The notes beneath the pieces are model-generated. The model was not told the origin of the DNA and did not search any database. It was given only the letters and a program-made list of their open reading frames with translations. The translations under genes were made by a program, and so were the position numbers. Shown here one piece after another: positions 18,963-26,373 of a stretch of 64,000 nucleotides of DNA. The stretch's first letter is position 1, and each line of letters starts with the position of its first letter. Source of the DNA: Hyphomicrobiales bacterium (lineage in GTDB: Bacteria > Pseudomonadota > Alphaproteobacteria > Rhizobiales > Rhizobiaceae); the NCBI GenBank assembly GCA_002709005.1, contig PAPH01000052.1:1-64000 (forward strand), in the 5' to 3' direction.

Positions 18963-20699
18963 TCAATATGACAGGCGCGCGATCGCTCCGTCATCGCCGA
19001 ATTTCGGCTCCACCCCAAGGAAGGCCGCCGAGCGGCGGATGATGGCGCCGACCATCGGCGCGGCGTTGAGACCTGCGGTCGCGCTGTGCTGCCCCTCTTC
19101 CGGCTTCGGTTCGTCGACGATGACGAGAACCACATATTGCGGATCGTCGATCGGGAAGGCCGACAGGAAGGCGTTGAAGCGTACCGCGTTGGAATAGCGG
19201 CCATTGACCACCTTCTCAGCCGTGCCGGTCTTGCCGCCGACGCGGAAACCCTCGACCTCGGCGCGCCGGCCCGAACCGTGGTCGACATTGTCACGCATCA
19301 GTTCCCGCATTTCGTCGCTGGTCTTCGGGCTGATGACCTGGACGGCATGGCGCTCGGCCTCCTCGCGGCTACGCGGCAGGAAGGTCGGCTCGATCAGCTT
19401 GCCCCCGTTCATCAGCGCAGCCCCTGCGACAGCCGTCTGCAACGGGGTGGTGGCGACACCGTGACCGAAGGCGATGGTCATCGAGTTGATCTTCTTCCAC
19501 TCGCGCGGCTGGGAGGGCATGGCGACCTCCGGAAGCTCGGTATCCATGCGGGAGAGCAGACCCAGGCGGGTAAGGAATTCCTTGTGACCGTCGATGCCGA
19601 CGGCGTCGGCCATCTTGGCCGAACCGATATTGGAGGAATGGGTGAAGACCTCCGGGATGGTCAGAACCCGGCGGGTGGCGTGGAAGTCATGGATGGTGAA
19701 GCCGCCGATGGTGAGCGGCTTGGTGGCGTCGATGCGGTCGTTCATGTTGAACAGGCCGGAATCGAGACCCATCGCAATGGTGAAGGTCTTGAAGGTCGAG
19801 CCCATCTCGAACGTGCCCGCCGACATCCGGTTGAGGCGATCCTTCTCAAGCGCCTGGACCGGGTTGTTGGGATCGTAGTCCGGCAGCGACGACATGGCGA
19901 TGACTTCGCCGGTATGGATATCCAGAACGACGGCGCCGGCGGCGATGGCACGATAGCGCTGCATGGCCGCGGCGAGTTCATCGCGCACCACGCTCTGCAC
20001 CCGCAGATCGATAGACAGTTTCACCGGCTCCAGGCTTTCATCGACCGTCAGACCGGCGGCGGCGAGATCGCCGAGCCCCTGGCCGTCGATATACTTCTCC
20101 ATGCCGGCGATGCCCTTGTTGTCGATATTGACGTGACCGACCACATAGGCGGCGGTGGGACCGCCGGGATAGAAGCGTCGCTTCTCGGGCCGGAAGCCGA
20201 TACCGGGAATGCCGAGCGCGAGGATCTGGCTCTGCTGTTTCGGCGTCAATTGCCGGCGCAGCCACTGGAAGCGCGAGGACGAGGACAGCTTGCGGTAGAT
20301 TGTGCGCACATCGAGGTCGGGCAGGACCGTGGCCAGGCGTTCGACGGCCTCGTCCGGATCGACGATCTTGTTCGGCTCGGCATAAAGCGAGACCGTGCGG
20401 ATGTCAGTGGCGAGCACCTCCCCGTTCCTGTCCATCAGATCGGGCCGCGAGGCCATCAGCTTGTCGGCGGGACCGATGGAAGCCACCGTTTCCTCGCTCT
20501 CGAGCCCGTACTGGACGAGCCGGGCGCCGATGACCGCATAGAACAGCCCGAAGCACAGTATGGTGATCAGGATGCGGCTGCGCGACTGCTGTCCGTAAGT
20601 GGCGCGCTCGCCCTTGAGTTCGATATGCCCGCTCGGCGGCGTCTTCTTGCGGAAGAAAAATGTGCGGCGTCCCATGGAAAGTGCAGGCATCCGGATCAT
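18963..20699 (-). CDS. ftsI: Septal peptidoglycan transpeptidase FtsI (PBP3)
   Basis: Class B penicillin-binding protein that cross-links septal peptidoglycan. 578 residues: a basic cytoplasmic tail, membrane segment at about 41-60, the PBP dimerisation domain from about 85, and the transpeptidase domain from about 250. All three active-site motifs are intact: S301-T-F-K304, SSN at 355-357 and KTG at 490-492. Its ATG overlaps the ftsL stop (ATGA, 20696-20699). It pairs functionally with FtsW, encoded downstream in the same cluster. Confidence 0.97.
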   Translation of the reverse strand: MIRMPALSMGRRTFFFRKKTPPSGHIELKGERATYGQQSRSRILITILCFGLFYAVIGARLVQYGLESEETVASIGPADKLMASRPDLMDRNGEVLATDIRTVSLYAEPNKIVDPDEAVERLATVLPDLDVRTIYRKLSSSSRFQWLRRQLTPKQQSQILALGIPGIGFRPEKRRFYPGGPTAAYVVGHVNIDNKGIAGMEKYIDGQGLGDLAAAGLTVDESLEPVKLSIDLRVQSVVRDELAAAMQRYRAIAAGAVVLDIHTGEVIAMSSLPDYDPNNPVQALEKDRLNRMSAGTFEMGSTFKTFTIAMGLDSGLFNMNDRIDATKPLTIGGFTIHDFHATRRVLTIPEVFTHSSNIGSAKMADAVGIDGHKEFLTRLGLLSRMDTELPEVAMPSQPREWKKINSMTIAFGHGVATTPLQTAVAGAALMNGGKLIEPTFLPRSREEAERHAVQVISPKTSDEMRELMRDNVDHGSGRRAEVEGFRVGGKTGTAEKVVNGRYSNAVRFNAFLSAFPIDDPQYVVLVIVDEPKPEEGQHSATAGLNAAPMVGAIIRRSAAFLGVEPKFGDDGAIARLSY

Positions 20700-21058
20700 G
20701 GCTTCACCGATCCCGTCGTCAGATTCCGGTCGGGCTCGCCTTCACTCTCGGCGACCTCGGGCGCGAAATCCGAGGCAAATCCCGGAATTTCGTCAGGCTT
20801 TGCCATTTGCAGCGGAGTGACGGTTTCGAGGCCAAGCTGCTCGTTGAATTCCTTCGTCAGCCTTTCCAGACGCGCCGGCTGATTGAGCAGGCTCCAGTCG
20901 GCCTCCAGAAGATCGATCGTATCCTTCTGCAGCTTGATGGCCGCCCTGAGACGATAGACTTCATCGAGCTTGTCCTCGGCCCGGTGCTTGATCTGGTAAG
21001 TCACCGTCGCCGCACCGATCATCGCGGCGATGAGGACGATATCAAGAGTACGCAGCAT
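20696..21058 (-). CDS. ftsL: Cell division protein FtsL
   Basis: Small bitopic divisome protein that forms a complex with FtsB and FtsQ and activates FtsWI. I choose the ATG at 21058 (120 residues, MLRTLDIVLIAAMIGAA), with AGGAG about 10 nt upstream. A TTG at 21067 overlaps the rsmH stop but lies too close to that ribosome site. The membrane segment is about 5-22, then a leucine-rich coiled coil (KLDEVYRLRAAIKLQKDTID, and on to LERLTKEF). The C-terminal 40 residues are acidic and probably disordered. Confidence 0.93.
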   Translation of the reverse strand: MLRTLDIVLIAAMIGAATVTYQIKHRAEDKLDEVYRLRAAIKLQKDTIDLLEADWSLLNQPARLERLTKEFNEQLGLETVTPLQMAKPDEIPGFASDFAPEVAESEGEPDRNLTTGSVKP

Positions 21059-21063
21059 CGCGG

Positions 21064-22086
21064 TCAAGCTCCTGAGGCCGCGGGCGCGGCTGGTTGGGGG
21101 ACTGGAAGAATGGACATGTCGGCGGGACCGGCGGGCGCGTCGGTGCGCACACCGGCACGCAATTTCGCCGACCGGGCGCGTGGATTGATCTCGCTTTCGG
21201 CCTCGCTTGCCGAGACCGGCTGCTTGCCGAGCGCCTCGAAAGTCGCGGCAGTGGTGCTGACCTGCGGCAGGTGCCGCGAGCCCGACGCCTTGCCCGACCG
21301 TTCCTGGAAGAAGCGTTTGACGATCCGGTCCTCGAGCGAATGGAAGCTGACGACGACGAGCCGGCCGCCGGGCTTCAGCGCCTTCTCGGCGGCGAAAAGA
21401 GCCTGCGCGAGTTCGCCCAGTTCGTCGTTGACATAGGTGCGCAGCGCCTGGAATACGCGGGTCGCGGGATGGATCTTGTCCTGCGCCCGGCGCGGCGAGA
21501 CCTTCTCGATGACGGAAACGAGTTGCCTGGTTGTCTCGAAGGGCGTTTCCTGGCGCTCTGCCTCGATGGCGCGCGCGATCCGGCCGGCATGACGCTCCTC
21601 GCCGAGAAGTCCGAAAATCCGTGTGAGATCGGAGGCCTTCATCCTGTTGACGACGTCGGCAGCGCTTGGACCGCTCTGCCCCATGCGCATGTCGAGCGGA
21701 CCGTCGCGCATGAACGAAAAGCCGCGATCGGCCTCGTCGATCTGCATCGAGGACACGCCGATATCGAGAACCACGCCGTCGAGGGTCTGCGGTTCGACAT
21801 GATCGAGCATTTTGGAAAAGCGCGAGAGAACGAGGGTCAGCCGCGAGCCGAAACGGCCCTGCAGTACCTTGCCGCCGGCGATCGCGTCGGGATCGCGGTC
21901 AAGGGCCACGACTTCCGCGCCCTGTTCGAGAATGGCGGCGGCGTAGCCACCCGCTCCGAAGGTGCCGTCGAGAATGCGCTTGCGTGGGGCAGGCTCGAGA
22001 GCCGCAAGAACCTCGGCGAGCATGACGGGAACATGGCGAACCGCTCCGGGATTGTCGGCCAGCGGCCCGTCCCCCTCATTCGCCAT
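21064..22086 (-). CDS. rsmH: 16S rRNA (cytosine(1402)-N(4))-methyltransferase
   Basis: SAM-dependent enzyme (MraW) that N4-methylates C1402 in the ribosomal P site. The open frame runs far upstream, but the ATG at 22086 has AAAGGAGG 8 nt before it and gives [20 protein letters not shown]; 340 residues. Motif I is [16 protein letters not shown]; the family blocks [20 protein letters not shown] and [10 protein letters not shown] are present, and the catalytic region ends with [17 protein letters not shown]. It follows mraZ by 14 bp and is in the dcw operon. Confidence 0.97.
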   Translation of the reverse strand: MANEGDGPLADNPGAVRHVPVMLAEVLAALEPAPRKRILDGTFGAGGYAAAILEQGAEVVALDRDPDAIAGGKVLQGRFGSRLTLVLSRFSKMLDHVEPQTLDGVVLDIGVSSMQIDEADRGFSFMRDGPLDMRMGQSGPSAADVVNRMKASDLTRIFGLLGEERHAGRIARAIEAERQETPFETTRQLVSVIEKVSPRRAQDKIHPATRVFQALRTYVNDELGELAQALFAAEKALKPGGRLVVVSFHSLEDRIVKRFFQERSGKASGSRHLPQVSTTAATFEALGKQPVSASEAESEINPRARSAKLRAGVRTDAPAGPADMSILPVPQPAAPAASGA

Positions 22087-22100
22087 TCGTCCAGCCTCCT

Positions 22101-22541
22101 TTATGTCGGCCGTTCGGCCACTCGAAAATCTTCCGCCCGGGAGCGCGCCTGCATGGCCTCGAATGCTCCGGGTTCCCACAACTGGAAGTGATCCCCGCGC
22201 CCCGCGAAGGTCACCCTGTCCGTAATCCCGGTGAAGTCGCGGATGAAATCCGTCACCAGGAGCCGCCCTTCCGCGTCGAGCTTCATGAACACGCCGCCGC
22301 CATGAATGACGAGCGACATGCGGTTGGCCTTCTCCGAAAAGGGATCGAGGGTCGAAATCATCTTCTCGAAGCGATCGAGCATCTCCGGCCCCGCCATCGA
22401 GATGGCAGGAAACACGAAGTCCTGACAGGCATAGAGTTCCTCCGTGCCATTCCGCGCCAGCACAGCCCGGAAGGCCGAGGGAACGGAGACCCGCCCCTTC
22501 GCATCTATCTTGTTCGTCGCATTCGAGAGGAACCGGTTCAT
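22101..22541 (-). CDS. mraZ: Transcriptional regulator MraZ
   Basis: Ring-forming DNA-binding protein with two SpoVT/AbrB-like halves; in E. coli it represses its own dcw promoter by binding TGGGN repeats. 146 residues. The first half starts [20 protein letters not shown] with the DxKGR signature, and the second half carries [16 protein letters not shown]. It is the first gene of the cluster. A matching set of four TGGG repeats lies 171-204 bp upstream, over a plausible promoter, so autoregulation is likely here too. Confidence 0.96.
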   Translation of the reverse strand: MNRFLSNATNKIDAKGRVSVPSAFRAVLARNGTEELYACQDFVFPAISMAGPEMLDRFEKMISTLDPFSEKANRMSLVIHGGGVFMKLDAEGRLLVTDFIRDFTGITDRVTFAGRGDHFQLWEPGAFEAMQARSRAEDFRVAERPT

Positions 22542-22711
22542 TACGCGTTACAGCCGTTTCCGTCCTCTGGCCGCATATCATGAGCCCCCCGGAAGAAATC
22601 CGGATTGCAAAGGATCGTGTCGCTTCGCCGCAAGCGTCGATCCGACCGACGTGAAATCGGCCCGATCTGTAAATTCCGGCGGCAGCAACCCGCCTCGCGA
22701 TCCTGTCCATT

Positions 22712-22745
22712 TGGGATACCATGGGCTCATATGGGCGTCAATGGG
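22712..22745 (-). promoter_or_regulatory. MraZ operator repeats overlapping the dcw promoter
   Basis: Four TGGG tetramers occur on the plus strand at 22712, 22722, 22732 and 22742, at exact 10-bp spacing, which matches the known MraZ recognition pattern (TGGGN repeats separated by 5 bp). On the minus strand the same stretch contains TTGACG (22736-22741) and, after 17 bp, TATCCC (22713-22718), a good -35 and a weak -10. Binding would therefore block RNA polymerase. The mraZ ATG is about 170 nt downstream, implying a long leader. Confidence 0.75.
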
Positions 22746-22797
22746 ACGAGGCCTCCCCAAGGCGGCCTGAATCAACCTCCGTTAATAGCTCGTCAAC

Positions 22798-22814
22798 GTT
22801 AATGAACCGTTAGG
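22798..22814 (-). promoter_or_regulatory. CtrA-like box upstream of mraZ
   Basis: The minus strand reads CTAA-CGGTTCA-TTAAC, one mismatch from TTAA-N7-TTAAC. It lies about 58 bp upstream of the predicted -35. GANTC sites, targets of the cell-cycle methylase CcrM in alphaproteobacteria, flank it at 22769-22773 and 22814-22818. The box is very similar to that upstream of ddlB (3557-3572). Confidence 0.4.
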
Positions 22815-22959
22815 ATTCAGTAGCTTGCGGCCGGAATTTGATGCCGTGCGGCAAGCCGTCCGCCGCTGTCCTTCGACAGGCAAATCATTGAAAGCGAAGG
22901 CAAAAAAAATCTTGTCCGATCTGACCCCTCGAATTTGGCCTGCTTCAGGGAGATCCGTC

Positions 22960-23628
22960 ATGACTATTCCGGGAGCAGCCATGGATGTATCCGCCTACGA
23001 AGACCGCGTCGCCCGCCACGTCCCGGGCGTGCGCGACCTTCACCGCATGGCGGGGTTGCTGATTTCGGAAAGCGCGCCGCCCGACGGACGCATCCTCGTG
23101 CTCGGCGCCGGCGGAGGCATGGAACTGCGGGCCTTGGCAGAGATGGAACCGGGATGGCGGTTTGACGGCGTGGACCCCTCATCCGACATGCTGAACCAGG
23201 CGCGGATCGCCGTCGGCGAAGACCGGGACCGGGTTACCTTCCACGAGGGCTATATCGAGGATGCGCCCGAGGGCCCCTTCGACGGGGCGACTTGCCTGCT
23301 GACGCTTCACTTCCTGCCGCGAACCGAGCGCCTGCGCACACTGCGCGAGATCCACCGCCGGCTGCGGCCCGGCGCGCGCTTCGTCGCCGCCCATCACAGC
23401 TATCCACGCGACGAGGCGGATATCTGGCTCCGCCGCAATGCCCGCCTGCTTCACCCCGGACGGGGAGCGGAGGAGAAAGTCGCGTCGAGCGTCGAGATGA
23501 TGAAGGCGAACCTGCCGGCGCTCTCGCCCGAGGAGGACGAGGCGTTCCTCCGCGAAGCAGGCTTCACCGACGTCCGGTTGATCTATGCAGGCTTTACCTT
23601 TCGCGGCTGGGTCGGCACCCGCGCCTAG
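22960..23628 (+). CDS. Class I SAM-dependent methyltransferase
   Basis: 222 residues from the ATG at 22960, which has GGGAG 7 nt upstream; the frame is open back to 22825, without a good start. The Rossmann motif I reads LVLGAGGGMELRALAEM, motif II has VDPSSDMLNQAR, and the post-I block ATCLLTLHFLPRTERLRTL includes the LHF sequence typical of UbiE/TrmN-like small-molecule methyltransferases. The substrate is unknown. It is transcribed away from the mraZ promoter region and converges on the aldo/keto reductase gene, 33 bp away. Confidence 0.88.
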   Translation: MTIPGAAMDVSAYEDRVARHVPGVRDLHRMAGLLISESAPPDGRILVLGAGGGMELRALAEMEPGWRFDGVDPSSDMLNQARIAVGEDRDRVTFHEGYIEDAPEGPFDGATCLLTLHFLPRTERLRTLREIHRRLRPGARFVAAHHSYPRDEADIWLRRNARLLHPGRGAEEKVASSVEMMKANLPALSPEEDEAFLREAGFTDVRLIYAGFTFRGWVGTRA

Positions 23629-23661
23629 CGGGTGCCGGATTGGCAGACAGGCAGCCGGCCC

Positions 23662-24753
23662 TCAGGCCGTCCAGGAGGAGACCGGCTTTCCGAAAATCAT
23701 CTCTGTCGGAAGCTGGAAGATGAAATAGGGATTGAGCAACTCAGGCGCACTCGCAGCATCAAGGCGCGCCAGTTGCTCATCGCTCAACTCGACCTCGAGC
23801 GCAGAGATATTGCTCGCGATCTGTTCCGGCCGACTCGCGCCGAGCAGCAGAGACCCCATCGCCGGACGTGAAAGCACCCAGGCGAGCGCGATTGCCGCCA
23901 TGGTCACACCCACTTCGCCCGCAACCTCCCGCACTGTATCGACGATGTCGAAATTCCGCTCGGTGAACAACATGCCGCCATACGGATTGTCACCACTGAG
24001 GCGGTCACCACCCTGGCTTTCCGCGCTTCCTTCATTGGGAACGATGCCCGGACGATCGGCCTGCTCGAGCATGTCGCGACCGTATTTGCCGGTCAGCAAC
24101 CCCGCCGCCAGCGGACTCCAGGGCATGATCGACAGGCCGAAATCCCGCGCCATTGGCAGAAGATCGAGTTCCACCCCGCGGTCGAGCAGCGACCACGCGT
24201 TCTGGAGCCCCACCGGACCCGGAAGACCATGGGCGGCCGCCAGCGTCGCCACCTTCGCCACATACCAGGAGGGCGTATTGGAGAAGCCGTAATAGAGGAT
24301 CTCTCCCCGCGCGACGGCGGCGGCGAGCGTGCGCAGCACTTCCTCTGCCGGCGTGGTCCGGTCCCAGACGTGAACCCAGTAGAGATCGATCCGGTCGGTC
24401 TTCAGCCTACGCAGTGAACCCTCGATTCCCGAGCGGATATTATAGGCCCCGTTGCCGCCATGCATGGGATGGTCCTGGGAACGGGCGAAGCCTGACTTGG
24501 TGGAAACGACGAGCCTGTCGCGCAATCCGCTGTCGGCGAGGAACTGGCCGACCATCTTTTCACTCTCGCCGCCGCTATAGATATCGGCGGTATCGATCAG
24601 GTTGCCGCCGGCCTCGACATAGGTGTCGAAAATCCTGCGGGCTTCGGCCTCCTCGCTCCCCCAGCGACCCGCGCCAAAAGTCATGGTGCCGAGGGAAAGC
24701 GGGCTTACGATCAGGCCGGAACGGCCGAAGGTGCGATAGTCGGTCAGTTTCAT
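23662..24753 (-). CDS. Aldo/keto reductase
   Basis: NADPH-dependent oxidoreductase of the AKR superfamily, likely cytosolic; substrate unknown. 363 residues from the ATG at 24753 (GGAG 7 nt upstream), starting MKLTDYRTFGRSGLIVSPLS. The catalytic tetrad positions are recognisable: Asp and Tyr in LIDTADIYSGGESE, Lys in VVSTKSGF and His in IDLYWVHVWDRTTP. The cofactor-binding end contains LLGASRPEQIASN. It is divergent from the LysR regulator gene, 108 bp away, which is the usual arrangement for a regulator and its target. Confidence 0.92.
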   Translation of the reverse strand: MKLTDYRTFGRSGLIVSPLSLGTMTFGAGRWGSEEAEARRIFDTYVEAGGNLIDTADIYSGGESEKMVGQFLADSGLRDRLVVSTKSGFARSQDHPMHGGNGAYNIRSGIEGSLRRLKTDRIDLYWVHVWDRTTPAEEVLRTLAAAVARGEILYYGFSNTPSWYVAKVATLAAAHGLPGPVGLQNAWSLLDRGVELDLLPMARDFGLSIMPWSPLAAGLLTGKYGRDMLEQADRPGIVPNEGSAESQGGDRLSGDNPYGGMLFTERNFDIVDTVREVAGEVGVTMAAIALAWVLSRPAMGSLLLGASRPEQIASNISALEVELSDEQLARLDAASAPELLNPYFIFQLPTEMIFGKPVSSWTA

Positions 24754-24844
24754 GTCGGGTCTCCGTATTGTCCGCGCAAAGCGGCTCAGGAGAACATAAG
24801 AGCCGGGAGACACCGCGATTAGCCCTTCCCTTCCGCATGAACTT

Positions 24845-24859
24845 ATGAGAAATTTTCAT
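24845..24859. promoter_or_regulatory. Candidate LysR operator (T-N11-A palindrome)
   Basis: ATGAGAAATTTTCAT is a 15-bp palindrome with a single mismatched pair and fits the T-N11-A rule for LysR-family sites. It lies 2 bp before the LysR ATG in the divergent promoter region and takes the place of a ribosome site. Confidence 0.45.
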
Positions 24860-24861
24860 CA

Positions 24862-25749
24862 ATGAGCAAGGCGCCTCTCAATGATCTGGCCGGGTTTGCG
24901 ACGATCGCGCGGACGCGGAGCTTTACCGGCGCGGCGGCGGAACTTGGCGTTTCACCCTCGGCGCTCAGCCATGCGATGCGCGTGCTGGAGGAGCGTCTGG
25001 GCGTGCGGCTGCTTGCCCGCTCCACCCGTTCGGTCGCCCCCACCGAAGCGGGGGCCGCGCTGCTGGAGAGGCTCAACCCGGCCCTGGCCGAGATTGACGA
25101 AGGCCTCGTCCACCTCTCAGGCTGGCGTGACGAACCCGCCGGCGTGGTGCGCCTGACAACCTTCCACTGGATCGCCTCCACCCTGCTGGCCGAGAAACTG
25201 CCGGAATTTCTGAAGCTCCACCCTGAGATCGTCGTCGAGGTCAATGTCGATGACGGACTGATCGACATCGTCGCTTCCGGCTTCGACGCCGGAATCCGCC
25301 TGGGCGAAAAAGTCGAGAAGGACATGATCTCGATCCGCGTCGGGCCGCCACTGCGCACGCTGACCGTCGCGACGCCCGAATACTGGAAGACGCACGAAAA
25401 GCCCCGGCATCCCCGCGACCTCAAGGAACACGACTGTATCGGCTACCGCGCCGTATCGAGCGGAACGCTGATGCCGTGGGATTACGAGAAAGACGGCCAG
25501 GAAATCCGCCAGCAGGTCACCGGCCCGCTGATCTGCAATTCCTCCGACCTCGCGCTTGCCGTGGTCCGGTCCGGGCGTGGCGTGGGATGGCATATGGAAA
25601 GGGATGTGGAAGAGGATGTCCGAGCGGGACGCCTCGAACAGGTTCTCGAAGACTGGACGCAACCCTATGATGGCGCCCACCTCTATCACTCGAGCCGACG
25701 GCAGGTGCCGCCGCCGCTTCGCGCGCTGATCGATTTTCTCAAGGCGTGA
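24862..25749 (+). CDS. LysR-family transcriptional regulator
   Basis: 295 residues. The N-terminal winged helix-turn-helix is clear: LAGFATIARTRSFTGAAAEL, then GVSPSALSHAMRVLEERLGV, then RLLARSTRSVAPTEAG. The C-terminal periplasmic-binding-like effector domain starts near residue 92 (GVVRLTTFHWIASTLLAEKL). The form resembles regulators of aldo/keto reductases and quinone-related oxidoreductases. It is divergent from the aldo/keto reductase gene, its probable target. No Shine-Dalgarno sequence precedes the ATG, so it may be translated leaderless or inefficiently. Confidence 0.93.
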   Translation: MSKAPLNDLAGFATIARTRSFTGAAAELGVSPSALSHAMRVLEERLGVRLLARSTRSVAPTEAGAALLERLNPALAEIDEGLVHLSGWRDEPAGVVRLTTFHWIASTLLAEKLPEFLKLHPEIVVEVNVDDGLIDIVASGFDAGIRLGEKVEKDMISIRVGPPLRTLTVATPEYWKTHEKPRHPRDLKEHDCIGYRAVSSGTLMPWDYEKDGQEIRQQVTGPLICNSSDLALAVVRSGRGVGWHMERDVEEDVRAGRLEQVLEDWTQPYDGAHLYHSSRRQVPPPLRALIDFLKA

Positions 25750-25765
25750 AACGACGGGATTGTGT

Positions 25766-26184
25766 GCCAGCCGGCCTGTAAGCCGGGTTCTGTATGGCTT
25801 CCGTCCGGGGACGGAAACGTGGCAGCCATTCCTCTGGGACGCGCCTTGCGACGCGCCTCAAGCAACCTACCCGGATGACTGGCCGGGAACCGGCCGGCTT
25901 TCGCCGCGTCATCCCTATTCGGTCTTGCTCCCGGTGGGGTTTACCGTGCCGTCGCCGTTACCGGAGACGCGGTGGGCTCTTACCCCACCCTTTCACCCTT
26001 ACCCCGCCGCCTCAGCGCCTCGCGGGGAGACGCTCAGGTGGCGGGGCGGTTTGCTTTCTGTGGCACTTTCCCTGGGGTCGCCCCCGCCGGACGTTATCCG
26101 GCACCGTTGTTCCCTGGAGCCCGGACTTTCCTCGAACCGCCGCCTTTCGGCGAGTTGCGGCGCGCGGCTGCCCGGCCGACTGGC
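25766..26184 (-). ncRNA. rnpB: RNase P RNA (type A)
   Basis: Catalytic RNA of ribonuclease P, which trims tRNA 5' ends. About 419 nt. The minus strand begins GCCAGTCGGCCGGGCAGCC, includes GGAAAGTCCGGGCTCC (the P4 strand region) and ends ACAGAACCCGGCTTACAGGC followed by CGGCTGGC. The ends pair as P1: 26174-26184 with 25766-25776, 11 base pairs including one G-U. It lies between the LysR gene and the PQQ dehydrogenase, both on the plus strand. A weak -10 (GTTATG on the minus strand, 26193-26198) sits at the right distance from the 5' end. Confidence 0.95.
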
Positions 26185-26373
26185 AGGGGCGTCATAACCG
26201 AGCCCGGCGGCGAACGCCACCTCAAATGAAGGCGGGGCCACCGCTGGGCTGCCTGCGACAATCTGGTTCCATGAACTTTCACGACGAAATGCAACGAAAC
26301 TGCGGTTTCGCGCTTTGTGCCTATGCAGCGGCCCGCGTCCGCTGGCACGTGGTTCAAACATGGAGGAGCAATT

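Noticed and set aside
22087-22722. Long upstream extension of rsmH across mraZ
   Set aside because: It is the shadow of mraZ in another frame; the rsmH ATG at 22086 has a strong ribosome site.
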